From positions 49,172-113,171 of the forward strand of contig JAGATC010000017.1 of NCBI GenBank assembly GCA_017621455.1: a DNA stretch of 64,000 bases, written 5' to 3'. Within the stretch, counting starts at the first letter, position 1. Every line of letters begins with the position of its first letter. Origin of the DNA: Alistipes sp. (lineage in GTDB: Bacteria; Bacteroidota; Bacteroidia; Bacteroidales; Rikenellaceae). The notes under the pieces were generated by a model. That model did no database searches. It was not told the DNA's origin and worked only from the letters and a program-made list of their open reading frames with translations. Shown here in pieces: positions 43,145 to 51,868 of this stretch. The translations under genes were made by a program, and so were the position numbers.

Positions 43145-44890
43145 CTACTCTACGGTTATCTTCATATCGTGGCGATAGTGCTGACGTATCCAGTTGATGT
43201 TTTCGTAGCTGTTGTTCACACGCTCGAAGCGATAGGGTGTAGCAAGTGGTCTATGCGTGGTGCCGAGGAAACCGTCGAAGCCCTCGAACATCATGTTGCA
43301 GAAAATCATAGCAGCATCGTAGCCACGGTAGGCATTACGCGAGGGTAACACTCCATAGCTACGCACAAAGCGTCCATCGAACAGACGCACCGACTCATCT
43401 ATGCGGTTAGCATAGTACGACACGGCGAAAATCACATCGTTGTGGTAGAAGATGTCGTGGTCGAGGCTATTCATCCTCAGCCACTTACTATTGCCGTATG
43501 TCACATAGTCACCATAGGTAAGACCACGGCCGCGTATCGACGCCTTTACTGACGATAGCGTGGTGAGAATACGGTCGACGTCCGTCTCCTGCGATGCCAC
43601 CACAACGAAGGTCTTAGGAGTCTTGGTGCGCATAAGCTCCTCGATGTTAACCACACCACCATTCGAGCCATCGCTATTACGACGATAGAAGTAGGAGCCA
43701 CGGTCGAACTTGAAGTTCAGCTGCGTGGTTATTGCTGCCGTCGAGAGGGCGCGCGCCTCGTTGATGAAGGCGCTGTCGTTCTTCGAGGCGTAGATGTAGA
43801 CCACCTCACGGCTACTATCAAACATAGCACTCATCTTGTCGTCCTTAGCCTGAGCAGCTGCCGGCATGTTGAAAAGCACAGGGCTGTCGATGTCTACCGA
43901 CATCAGTGGAGATACCACAGGTATGTTATACTCCTCGGCAACCATGAGCACTGGAGCAAACTCCTTTGCGTATACAGGGCCGATGATTAGCTGTGAATCG
44001 TAACCCCTAAGCATCGCGAACTGCACCAAGCTCTCAACGCCACCCTTAGTATCGAGTACGGTCAGCTCTATTGAGCGTCCCTCGGCTTTAAGGTCCTCCA
44101 TAGCCAAGAGAACACCACGGTAGAAGTCGACAATGCTATCCTTGGGCGTGCCATCTACAGTAAAAGGCAGCACCAGTGCAACCTTAAGCACGCTATTTTG
44201 CTCCACCTGAGCAAATGTAGATGTCGTGGTCACAACCTCTTCGTCATCACCAAATAGGTCGCTTAGCGCGCTTCCTAAGAAGTGTGACTGCTGAGTATCC
44301 ATCGTATCAGCCACCTGGCTGCTATCGTCGCGGTTGTCACGCTGCGCCTCAGCATCAGCCGTAGCATCACCACCCCTCTGAGGCGCGTACGTTGAGCCCT
44401 GCTGCGTCTCAGAATGTTTCTGCTTACCCTTGCCCGCCTTGCTCTTCTTCACCCTCAGCGTCATGCCCGCCTTGATGCTGGCATGGTCCTCAAGGCCATT
44501 AATCTCGAGTAGCTCCTCCTCCGTCATGCCGTAGGTGCGCGACAGCGAATAGAGCGTCTCTCCGGGCTTCACTACATGCTCCGTGTAGGTGTCGTCACGC
44601 TTATCTGCATCACTCGCCTTGTTTCCAGTTATCACCTTCTCCACCACGGGAACAAATATCGACGACCCCAGCTCTATAGCTGTGCCTTCAATGTCGTTCA
44701 CCTCCATAATCACCTCCTGGCTCACGCCATATACCTTAGATATGGAGTATAGCGTGTCACCCTCCTTCACCTGGTGCACATAGTACTTCTTGCCCTGATA
44801 CTTCACCGTAATTTTTGACGGCTCTGTCGCCATTGCCACGGCAGCTATCACGAGAGCAAGCGCTACCATTATGAGTCGCAGTCGTTTCAT
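43145..44890 (-). CDS. LysM - periplasmic-binding-protein fusion
   Basis: 581 residues. An SPI-like signal (ends AVAMATEPS) is followed by two LysM domains, about residues 38-85 (YYVHQVKEGDTLYSISKVYG) and 103-150 (HVVKPGETLYSLSRTYGMTE). After a Gln/Asp-rich linker, residues 230-575 show a type I periplasmic-binding fold (KVALVLPFTVDGTPKDSIVD, GPVYAKEFAPVLMVAEEYNI). The LysM part would hold it on peptidoglycan. The binding-protein part may sense or bind a ligand, but no transporter genes are adjacent. The architecture is common in Bacteroidales; the function is unproven. It is 27 bases upstream of rex. Confidence 0.85.
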   Translation of the reverse strand: MKRLRLIMVALALVIAAVAMATEPSKITVKYQGKKYYVHQVKEGDTLYSISKVYGVSQEVIMEVNDIEGTAIELGSSIFVPVVEKVITGNKASDADKRDDTYTEHVVKPGETLYSLSRTYGMTEEELLEINGLEDHASIKAGMTLRVKKSKAGKGKQKHSETQQGSTYAPQRGGDATADAEAQRDNRDDSSQVADTMDTQQSHFLGSALSDLFGDDEEVVTTTSTFAQVEQNSVLKVALVLPFTVDGTPKDSIVDFYRGVLLAMEDLKAEGRSIELTVLDTKGGVESLVQFAMLRGYDSQLIIGPVYAKEFAPVLMVAEEYNIPVVSPLMSVDIDSPVLFNMPAAAQAKDDKMSAMFDSSREVVYIYASKNDSAFINEARALSTAAITTQLNFKFDRGSYFYRRNSDGSNGGVVNIEELMRTKTPKTFVVVASQETDVDRILTTLSSVKASIRGRGLTYGDYVTYGNSKWLRMNSLDHDIFYHNDVIFAVSYYANRIDESVRLFDGRFVRSYGVLPSRNAYRGYDAAMIFCNMMFEGFDGFLGTTHRPLATPYRFERVNNSYENINWIRQHYRHDMKITVE

Positions 44891-44939
44891 CTTTACGCGA
44901 TAGTTATTTACTGGTTTTGAATCAGCATGAGCTACGCAA

Positions 44940-45701
44940 CTACCTTATTCTTAGGCGTATCTCAGTTATTATCTTCTTGGTGTAAAGGGGGAAGTCGCCC
45001 TGCATCATCCATGAGTAGTAGCTGGGCTCATCACGAAATACATCCTCCACCTTTCTTCCCTTATACTTGCCGAAGTTGAACACCTCCTCGCCCTTATCAT
45101 TTAGCGCAATGCGACCAGCAAAGTCTACCACCTCACCATGTGTCGAGAATGATGCCAGCTCCTCCACGGTGTTACCTATGTCGCCATAGCGCTCAATCTG
45201 CGCCTCCAACACCTCGTATGTAGCGAGCGTATCAGCCTCGGCAGAGTGGGCATTCTCGAGGTCTTTGTCGCAGTAGAACTTGTATGCAGCCACGAGCGTG
45301 CGCTGCTCCTTCTTGTGGAAGATGTTCTGCACGTCGACATACTTACGACGCTTGAAGTCTACGTCAACCTCAGCACGCATAAACTCCTCAACGAGCATGG
45401 GCAGGTCGAAGCGGTTGGAGTTGAAGCCACCAAAGTCGCAGCCCTCGATAAACTTGGCTAACGACTTGGCTATCTGCCTAAATGTAGGCTCGTTTGCCAC
45501 ATCTTCGTCGGTGATACCATGCACGGCTGTTGCCTCGGCAGGTATGGGCATCTCGGGATTTATGCGACGCGTCTTTACCTGCTTTGTGCCATCGGGCTCG
45601 ATGCGCACCATCGAAATCTCTACGATGCGGTCGTTGGTCGTATCGACACCTGTTGTCTCGAGGTCAAAGAAGATTATTGGTCTGTTTAGTTTCAAGTTCA
45701 T
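44940..45701 (-). CDS. DnaQ-like 3'-5' exonuclease
   Basis: 253 residues from the ATG at 45701; the longer frame starts within repeat DNA. ExoI motif FFDLETTG (Asp13, Glu15), ExoII-like GFNSNRFDLPML and ExoIII HSAEADTLATYEV make a complete DEDDh active site. A C-terminal segment (FNFGKYKGRKVEDVF, then YYSWMMQGDFP) is found in Bacteroidota homologues annotated as DNA polymerase III epsilon-like. It may serve as proofreading or repair exonuclease. dnaN lies upstream on the same strand, but repetitive DNA separates them. Confidence 0.88.
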   Translation of the reverse strand: MNLKLNRPIIFFDLETTGVDTTNDRIVEISMVRIEPDGTKQVKTRRINPEMPIPAEATAVHGITDEDVANEPTFRQIAKSLAKFIEGCDFGGFNSNRFDLPMLVEEFMRAEVDVDFKRRKYVDVQNIFHKKEQRTLVAAYKFYCDKDLENAHSAEADTLATYEVLEAQIERYGDIGNTVEELASFSTHGEVVDFAGRIALNDKGEEVFNFGKYKGRKVEDVFRDEPSYYSWMMQGDFPLYTKKIITEIRLRIR

Positions 45702-45754
45702 AGTTGATCGTTTTTTCAACTGTAATGTAGTCTCAATGGAGTGTATCAAATTAG

Positions 45755-45789
45755 ATCCTTCGACTCCGCTGCACTCCACTCAGGATGAC
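45755..45789. repeat. Dispersed-repeat-like sequence
   Basis: ATCCTTCGACTCCGCTGCAC followed by TCCACTCAGGATGAC resembles short intergenic repeats (CTTCGACT...CTCAGGATGAC) that I recall from many Bacteroidota genomes. Only one copy is in this window. Confidence 0.4.
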
Positions 45790-45820
45790 CACGAGGCGGA
45801 GACTCCAACCCATTGAGCTT

Positions 45821-45948
45821 AATTTGCGGATAGATGGCATTAGATACAACGCTCGGCAAAATTGATGTCGATGGGCTGTACTTGGCGTACTGCCCATTGA
45901 CAGCATATTTTGTTAGCGGCAGTAGATGATGCCTTATCTCTGCAAATT
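45821..45948. repeat. Palindromic intergenic element, copy C
   Basis: 128 bp closely matching copy A in both arms (ATTAGATACAACGCTCGGC, GTTAGCGGCAGTAGAT) and in the centre (GATGGGCTGTACTTGGCGTA). Ends AATTTGCGG and CTGCAAATT. Its right end forms the dnaN stop codon region (minus strand TAAATTTG), exactly as copy B does at pepT. Confidence 0.85.
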
Positions 45949-47075
45949 TATGCGTTTATCATCATCGGCATCAACAACATAAGCACCTCACCCGCATGCT
46001 TGTCGTCATATACGGGCTTGAATACGCCGGCACGTGTTGAGTCGGCAAGCTCGATCTGCACGGTGGGGGTGTCGATGTTTGAAAGTATCTCAACGAGGAA
46101 TGTCGACTTGAAGCCGATAGTTACGGGCTGACCGTCGTAGCTGCATGAGATGGTCTCGTTTGCAGATACTGAGAAGTCGATATCCTGTGCTGCGAGGCTG
46201 ATCTTGTTACCTGCGATATCCATGCGGATAAGGTTTGTTGTGGGGTTCGAGCAGACAGCCACACGCTTGATGCCGTTTACGAGCTCCACACGGTCAACCA
46301 GCACCTTGTTGGGATTTGCCGAGGGGATTACGGCGTTGTAGTTGGGATAGTTACCCTCTATAAGGCGGCATACGAGCTTGTGGTTCTTAAGCTCGAAGGT
46401 TACGTTCTTAGCGTCGAACATCACGCGGATGGGCTCCTCCTCCTTGAGCAACACGCCCTTAAGTAGGTTTGCGGGCTTCTTAGGCAGGATGAACGAGGCA
46501 TTGAAGTCAACATCGGGACACTCCACCATCGAGCGCACGAGCTTGTGTGCGTCGGTAGCCACAAAGGTGAGCTTACCCTGCTCGAAGTTGAAGTAGACAC
46601 CATTCATCACGGGACGGAGCTCGTCGTCGGCTGTTGCGAAGATGGTCTTGTTGATGCCTGCGATGAGCATATCTACGTCGAGAAGTATATCCTTATGCTC
46701 GGCACCGATGGCGGGCATTGCGGGGTAGCTCACAGCGCTGGCGCCAGGGATAGAGAGTGAACCACTTGTCCACTTCACCTTAATCTCCCATGTTGTGTCG
46801 TTCACGTCGAACTCAAGGGGCATTTCGGGGAACTCCTTGAGCGAGTCGAGCATAAGCTTTGCTGGCGCTGCGATGACACCCTCACGCTCCACGTTGTCTA
46901 CCTTGAGGTGGCCGATGATTGTGGTCTCGAGGTCCGAGGTGGTCACCGTGAGCTCGTCACCCTTGAGGTCGAGCAGGAAGTAGTCGAGGATGGGGAGTGT
47001 GTTCTTGTTGCTGATAACCTTACCAGTGGTTGCAAGCAACGATAGCAGTGCTGAGCTTGATACTGTAAATTTCAT
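45948..47075 (-). CDS. dnaN: DNA polymerase III sliding clamp (beta subunit)
   Basis: 375 residues, normal length. MKFTVSSSALLSLLATTGKV, NTLPILDYFLLD, VATDAHKLVRS and the C-terminal VYDDKHAGEVLMLLMPMMI identify the beta clamp, a ring dimer that tethers the replicase to DNA. dnaA and recF are not next to it, a scattered arrangement seen in many Bacteroidota. It lies 35 bases downstream of the phosphorylase gene. Its stop codon abuts palindromic copy C, which probably forms the mRNA 3' end. Confidence 0.97.
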   Translation of the reverse strand: MKFTVSSSALLSLLATTGKVISNKNTLPILDYFLLDLKGDELTVTTSDLETTIIGHLKVDNVEREGVIAAPAKLMLDSLKEFPEMPLEFDVNDTTWEIKVKWTSGSLSIPGASAVSYPAMPAIGAEHKDILLDVDMLIAGINKTIFATADDELRPVMNGVYFNFEQGKLTFVATDAHKLVRSMVECPDVDFNASFILPKKPANLLKGVLLKEEEPIRVMFDAKNVTFELKNHKLVCRLIEGNYPNYNAVIPSANPNKVLVDRVELVNGIKRVAVCSNPTTNLIRMDIAGNKISLAAQDIDFSVSANETISCSYDGQPVTIGFKSTFLVEILSNIDTPTVQIELADSTRAGVFKPVYDDKHAGEVLMLLMPMMINA

Positions 47076-47110
47076 AATTGTAGTTAGTTTTATTTTTCGT
47101 TTATAATTAT

Positions 47111-47986
47111 TTACAAAGTGGATAACTTGTCGAGAGCCATTTCAATCATTCTTCTTACGAATGGCTTATAGTCGGTGCAGGCATTCTTTGCCACGCGCTG
47201 TGCGATGATTGTACAGATGGTTGCTGCGCGGTGACCCATGAGCGCTGCAAGGCCGGCAAGTGCCGAGCCCTCCATCTCGAAGTTGGTGATGCGACGCTCA
47301 CCATACTTAAACGACTCTATCTTCTCGTTGAGTTTAAGGTCGTGTGGCGCGAGACGCACCCAACGTCCCTGGGGCGCGTAGAAGCCTGGCGCAGCTATGG
47401 TTATACCCTCACGTGTTGAGTCCTTGAAGAGCTCGTAGAGGTCGGCATGAGCATTTACAAAGTAGGGCGCAGGCAGCTTCTTATACCAAGCCGTATGCTC
47501 CTCGAAGGCACGCTCAAGGTCGAGGTCGCACACCTCGTCGCGACCGGCATAGTATGAAACAAGGCCATCGAAACCGAGTGATGTGCGCGAGAATACCACC
47601 TCGCCCACCTCAATATCCTGCTGTATGGCTCCCGACGTGCCAAGACGCACGAGGGTAAGCTGGCGGAAGTCGGGCTTCACCTGGCGTGTATCGAAGTCGA
47701 TGTTAGCAAGAGCGTCAAGCTCCGTAACACAGATGTCGATGTTGCCTATGCCGATACCTGTTGACATCACGGTCATGCGCTTACCTTTATACGTACCTGT
47801 GACTGTGAGGAACTCACGATTTGAGACCTCGCACTCTTTTGTATCGAAATAGTCAGCAATCATGGCAACACGTCCGGGGTCTCCAACAAGGATGACAATG
47901 TCGGCCAACTGCTCGGGCTTAAGATGCAGGTGGAATATCGAGCCATCTGCATTGATAATCAGCTCAGAAGATGGTATCGTTCTCAT
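47111..47986 (-). CDS. Nucleoside phosphorylase (uridine phosphorylase-like)
   Basis: 291 residues. The PNP/UDP family is shown by VGDPGRVAMIADYFD, STGIGIGNIDICVTEL, RLGTSGAIQ (phosphate loop) and NFEMEGSALAGLAALMGH (Glu-Met-Glu type ribose contact). It cleaves nucleosides with phosphate to base and ribose-1-phosphate. Uridine phosphorylase is the closest recalled match, but the base specificity is not certain. It is divergent from the glmM-like gene, with overlapping promoters, and precedes dnaN. Confidence 0.88.
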   Translation of the reverse strand: MRTIPSSELIINADGSIFHLHLKPEQLADIVILVGDPGRVAMIADYFDTKECEVSNREFLTVTGTYKGKRMTVMSTGIGIGNIDICVTELDALANIDFDTRQVKPDFRQLTLVRLGTSGAIQQDIEVGEVVFSRTSLGFDGLVSYYAGRDEVCDLDLERAFEEHTAWYKKLPAPYFVNAHADLYELFKDSTREGITIAAPGFYAPQGRWVRLAPHDLKLNEKIESFKYGERRITNFEMEGSALAGLAALMGHRAATICTIIAQRVAKNACTDYKPFVRRMIEMALDKLSTL

Positions 47987-48027
47987 ATCGCGAATAATTT
48001 ATTATCAATATATTTTTAATATTCGCG

Positions 48028-48058
48028 TAAAATTAGTAATTTTGTGGGAAATAGCAAA
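48028..48058 (-). promoter_or_regulatory. Promoter of the phosphorylase gene, overlapping the divergent one
   Basis: Minus strand TTTG (48058-48055), 19 bases, TAATTTTA (48035-48028). Confidence 0.5.
48037..48044 (+). promoter_or_regulatory. -7 element of the glmM-like gene
   Basis: TAATTTTG, 38 bases before the ATG at 48082. It lies between the -7 and -33 boxes of the opposite promoter. Confidence 0.55.
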
Positions 48059-48081
48059 ATTTTTAACAGACTTTTTAGTTT

Positions 48082-49473
48082 ATGACACTCATAAAATCAA
48101 TCTCAGGCATACGTGGCACCATAGGTGGCCGTCCCGAGGACAACCTCACACCCATCGATGTCGTTAAGTTTACCACAGCATACTCACGTCTTATCAAAGA
48201 TAAGAACCCCGGCAAGCGCATCACTGTTGTTGTCGGTCGCGACGCCCGCATTTCGGGCTCCATGGTCGACTCTTTGGTCGAGGGCACGCTGCTTGGTTGC
48301 GGCGTCGATGTCATCAACGTAGGCCTCTGCACCACACCTGGCACCGAGATGTCCGTTATCACTCATAAGGCCGATGGTGGTATCATCATCACCGCCTCGC
48401 ATAACCCCCGCCAGTGGAACGCCCTAAAGCTACTTAACGAGCGTGGCGAGTTCCTCGACGATGCTGAGGGTAAGCAGGTGCTTGCCATGGCCGAGGATAT
48501 GGAGTATAGCTACCCCACCATTGACCATATCGGCAAGGTTGTTCTGCGCGAGGACTTTAACCCCAAACATATCGAGCAGGTCTTAGCGCTACCTTTGGTA
48601 GATGTGGAGGCTGTGCGCAAGCGCAAGTTCAAGGTTGTGGTAGATGCCGTCAACTCTATTGGTGGTGTAGTTATACCCGCCCTATTGCACGAGCTTGGCT
48701 GCGAGGTGGTGGAGCTTAACTGCGAGCCTACGGGAGAGTTTGCCCACAACCCCGAGCCACTGCCCGAGAATCTTACGGAGATATCGGAGGTTATCCGCCG
48801 CGAGAGTGCAGACCTTGGCGTTGTCGTAGACCCCGACGTTGACCGCTTAGCATTCGTTATGGAGAATGGCGAGATGTTTGTTGAGGAGTATACGCTGGTG
48901 GCTGTTGCCGACTACGTTTTGAAGCACACCAAGGGCAACACCGTATCGAACCTATCATCGTCACGCGCTTTGAGCGACGTAACATCGCGATACGAGGGTT
49001 GCAGCTATGCCGCAGCCGCTGTGGGTGAGGTTAACGTAGTAAAAAAGATGAAGGACACGGGCGCCGTGATTGGCGGTGAGGGTAACGGCGGTGTTATCTA
49101 CCCGGAGCTACACTATGGCCGCGATGCGTTAGTGGGCGTTGCTCTCTTTTTGACCTATTTTGCAGGTCTCAACACGACCATGTCGGAGTTGCGCAAGAGC
49201 TACCCAGCATACTACGCCTCGAAGAACAAGATTGAGCTTACACCCGAGATTGATGTAGATAAGATTTTGGCAACCATAAAGAGCAGATACTCTGGCGAAA
49301 AGGTCAACGACATAGACGGCGTGAAGATAGACTTTGCAGAGAACTGGGTACACCTACGCAAGTCGAACACCGAGCCTATCATCCGCATCTACACCGAGGC
49401 TAAAACAATGGCCGAAGCAGATGCCTTAGCGAAGCGTTTTATTTCCGAAATAGACCAAATTTGCAAGGCGTAA
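48082..49473 (+). CDS. glmM: Phosphoglucosamine mutase-like phosphohexomutase
   Basis: 463 residues. The phosphorylated serine is Ser106 in ITASHNPRQWNALK. The Mg2+ loop DPDVDRLAF starts near Asp250. The sugar-binding loop is GGEGNGGVIYPELH, and the phosphate-binding end is RKSNTEPIIRIYTEA. It converts glucosamine-6-phosphate to glucosamine-1-phosphate for UDP-GlcNAc, or performs the similar mannose/glucose reaction. The sugar loop is GEGNGG rather than the GEQSGH of proteobacterial GlmM, so phosphomannomutase activity remains possible. The gene symbol is tentative. Confidence 0.85.
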   Translation: MTLIKSISGIRGTIGGRPEDNLTPIDVVKFTTAYSRLIKDKNPGKRITVVVGRDARISGSMVDSLVEGTLLGCGVDVINVGLCTTPGTEMSVITHKADGGIIITASHNPRQWNALKLLNERGEFLDDAEGKQVLAMAEDMEYSYPTIDHIGKVVLREDFNPKHIEQVLALPLVDVEAVRKRKFKVVVDAVNSIGGVVIPALLHELGCEVVELNCEPTGEFAHNPEPLPENLTEISEVIRRESADLGVVVDPDVDRLAFVMENGEMFVEEYTLVAVADYVLKHTKGNTVSNLSSSRALSDVTSRYEGCSYAAAAVGEVNVVKKMKDTGAVIGGEGNGGVIYPELHYGRDALVGVALFLTYFAGLNTTMSELRKSYPAYYASKNKIELTPEIDVDKILATIKSRYSGEKVNDIDGVKIDFAENWVHLRKSNTEPIIRIYTEAKTMAEADALAKRFISEIDQICKA

Positions 49474-49506
49474 TTTAGCATATTCAAACCTTAAAACTAT
49501 ACTTAT

Positions 49507-50874
49507 ATGAAATTAGCAAACGACTACATCAAGCAGAATCGCGAGCGTTTCTTGGAGGAGCTCTTCGACCTACTTCGCATTCCATCAATCAGCGCACAGC
49601 CCTCGCTTCATAAGCAGGATATGGTACGCTGCGCCGAGTGGCTTGCAGCATCGCTCGTAAAGGCTGGTGCCGACCGCGCCGAGGTGATGCCAACAGAGGG
49701 CAACCCCGTGGTATATGCCGAGAAGATTATCGACCCCAAGGCTAAGACCGTGCTTGTATATGGCCACTACGACGTAATGCCCGAGGATCCCATCGACGAG
49801 TGGAAGACAAACCCCTTTGAGCCAGAGATTAAGGATGGCCGCATCTGGTGCCGTGGTGCCGACGACGATAAGGGTCAGCTCTTTATGCACGCCAAGGCCT
49901 TCGAGGCAATGGTGGCAACAGACACACTCCCCTGCAACGTTAAGTTCATGCTCGAGGGCGAGGAGGAGATTGGCTCACCCAGCCTATATAAGTTCTGTGC
50001 CGACTACAAGAAGATGCTTAAGGCCGACATCATCCTCGTATCGGACACCTCGATGTTGGGTATGGACTGCCCCACTATCACCGCAGGCTTGCGCGGCTTG
50101 ACATACATGCAGGTGGAGGTTACGGGTCCCGACAAGGATCTTCACTCTGGATTGTTCGGCGGTGCTGTAGCCAACCCTGCTAACGTATTGGCTAAGCTCG
50201 TAGCATCGCTTACCGACGAGTTTGGTCGTGTCACCATCCCTGGCTTCTACGACGATGTACGCATCCTCACTGATGCTGAGCGCAAGGCGTTGAACAAGGC
50301 TCCATTCTCGCTCGACGAGTACAAGAAGGCTCTCGACCTCGGCGACGTTGCTGGCGAGGTTGACTACACCACATTGGAGCGCACAGGCATCCGCCCATCG
50401 CTCGACGTAAACGGCATCTGGAGCGGTTACACTGGCGAGGGCACCAAGACCGTAATCCCATCGAAGGCATACGCTAAGATTTCGATGCGTCTTGTTCCTA
50501 ACCAGGACTTCAAGAAGATTGCTAAGCTCTTCGAGAAGCACTTCCGCCGCATCGCTCCTAAGAGCGTGAAGGTCAAGGTTGATTTCTTGCACGGTGGCGC
50601 TCCCTACGTATCGCCCACCGATCTTCCAGCATACCAGGCTGCCGAGAAGGCTGTTGAGACTACCTTTGGCATCAAGCCATTGCCCTTCTACTCAGGTGGC
50701 TCTATTCCAATCATCTCGGGCTTCGAGAACATCCTCGGCATCAAGTCTATTTTGTTGGGCTTTGGTCTATCGAAGGATGCCATCCACTCACCTAACGAGA
50801 GCTATGGTCTCGACCAGTTCGACAAGGGCTTGGAGACAATTCCATACTTCTACAAGTACTTTGCTGAGAAGTAG
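49507..50874 (+). CDS. M20-family dipeptidase
   Basis: 455 residues. Zinc and catalytic residues appear in VYGHYDVMPEDP (His, Asp), RGADDDKGQL (Asp), EGEEEIGSPS (Glu-Glu) and HSGLFGG. A C-terminal SGGSIPIISGFEN and H-S-P-N-E motif complete the site. It is close to the carnosinase/CNDP-like M20 peptidases that split dipeptides. It lies 33 bases downstream of the glmM-like gene and ends in a clear terminator, so the two may be cotranscribed. Cytoplasmic; no signal peptide. Confidence 0.93.
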   Translation: MKLANDYIKQNRERFLEELFDLLRIPSISAQPSLHKQDMVRCAEWLAASLVKAGADRAEVMPTEGNPVVYAEKIIDPKAKTVLVYGHYDVMPEDPIDEWKTNPFEPEIKDGRIWCRGADDDKGQLFMHAKAFEAMVATDTLPCNVKFMLEGEEEIGSPSLYKFCADYKKMLKADIILVSDTSMLGMDCPTITAGLRGLTYMQVEVTGPDKDLHSGLFGGAVANPANVLAKLVASLTDEFGRVTIPGFYDDVRILTDAERKALNKAPFSLDEYKKALDLGDVAGEVDYTTLERTGIRPSLDVNGIWSGYTGEGTKTVIPSKAYAKISMRLVPNQDFKKIAKLFEKHFRRIAPKSVKVKVDFLHGGAPYVSPTDLPAYQAAEKAVETTFGIKPLPFYSGGSIPIISGFENILGIKSILLGFGLSKDAIHSPNESYGLDQFDKGLETIPYFYKYFAEK

Positions 50875-50895
50875 CCTATAACTAAGATTACAACT

Positions 50896-50926
50896 ACGGA
50901 GCTTCACTACTGAGGCTCCGTTTTTT
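50896..50926 (+). terminator. Terminator of the M20 dipeptidase gene
   Basis: ACGGAGC ... GCTCCGT with extra pairs in the loop, followed by TTTTTT. Confidence 0.9.
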
Positions 50927-50957
50927 ATGAGTAATTAGCATGTGATGATTCTCGCCG

Positions 50958-51857
50958 CTATTTGCGGCTATTGTGGCGCCATATCTGCCAGCTATTGGTG
51001 AGATTCTGCCAGACGATATATGCCGTGGGAGCAATCGAGGCTATAGGGTCGAGGAAGTTAAGTGAGAGCCACACGGCAAAGATGGTATTCTTCTGCCCCA
51101 CCGACTGTGTTGTAGCCACCATATCGCCCGTAGCCTTACCCAGCATACGTCCCGCACCAAACTGCACAAGACATAGCACCAGGGCCACCAATGCCAGCTC
51201 CACCTCAACAAACTTATCAGCCTCTGTATCAAGAATAAACGCCGTGGTACGACCCAACACCAGCACCAACGACACCAACCACAGATAGAACGATATGGAA
51301 GAGTGCTCGGCAAACCACTTTGCCACGCGCGGGAGTATCCAACGGCACACTTGCGCCACGACGAAGGGGGCGATGAGCGTGGGCGCCACGCGTGCTATGA
51401 TGTCGCCAAACGTGCAGCTACCATTGCCAAAGATATGCAGCATATATGGTATTACGAGCGCCGTAACGAGGTTACACACAAGACTATAGGTTACCATGGT
51501 GGTGATATTACCACCAAGCATGCCGCCAATAACCACCGCAGCCATGGCTATGGGTGCCATCACGCATATCATAGCACCCTGACCCACCGTTTCGCCAAGG
51601 AGTGCCGAAACGCCATAATAGGCTACAACGCCACCACCAAACTGTATGAGCAGCATCCACAGATGCACCCAGCTTAGGCGCATCTGGCGCACATCGACAC
51701 GGCAGAACGTCACAAAGAGCATGGCGGCAATAAGCATGGGCGTAAGCATACCCTGCGTTACACTCTCCACCGTGGCCAGAGGTCGGCATAGGGCCGCACC
51801 CACGACCATTGCTAAAGGCATGGCTATTGTCTTAATGTTTTGACGCGAAAGTGCCAT
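50958..51857 (-). CDS. BASS-type (bile acid:sodium symporter family) membrane transporter
   Basis: 299 residues with about nine or ten membrane helices. The segments MLTPMLIAAMLFVTFCRVDV, MAPIAMAAVVIGGMLGGN and the charged/QxxGQKN region SVGQKNTIFAVWLS are characteristic of the SBF/BASS fold. Substrate unknown; organic anions are usual in the family and bile acids cannot be assumed. It ends a three-gene minus-strand row, 11 bases after the amidase gene. Confidence 0.85.
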   Translation of the reverse strand: MALSRQNIKTIAMPLAMVVGAALCRPLATVESVTQGMLTPMLIAAMLFVTFCRVDVRQMRLSWVHLWMLLIQFGGGVVAYYGVSALLGETVGQGAMICVMAPIAMAAVVIGGMLGGNITTMVTYSLVCNLVTALVIPYMLHIFGNGSCTFGDIIARVAPTLIAPFVVAQVCRWILPRVAKWFAEHSSISFYLWLVSLVLVLGRTTAFILDTEADKFVEVELALVALVLCLVQFGAGRMLGKATGDMVATTQSVGQKNTIFAVWLSLNFLDPIASIAPTAYIVWQNLTNSWQIWRHNSRK

Positions 51858-51868
51858 AGTTACGCTCG

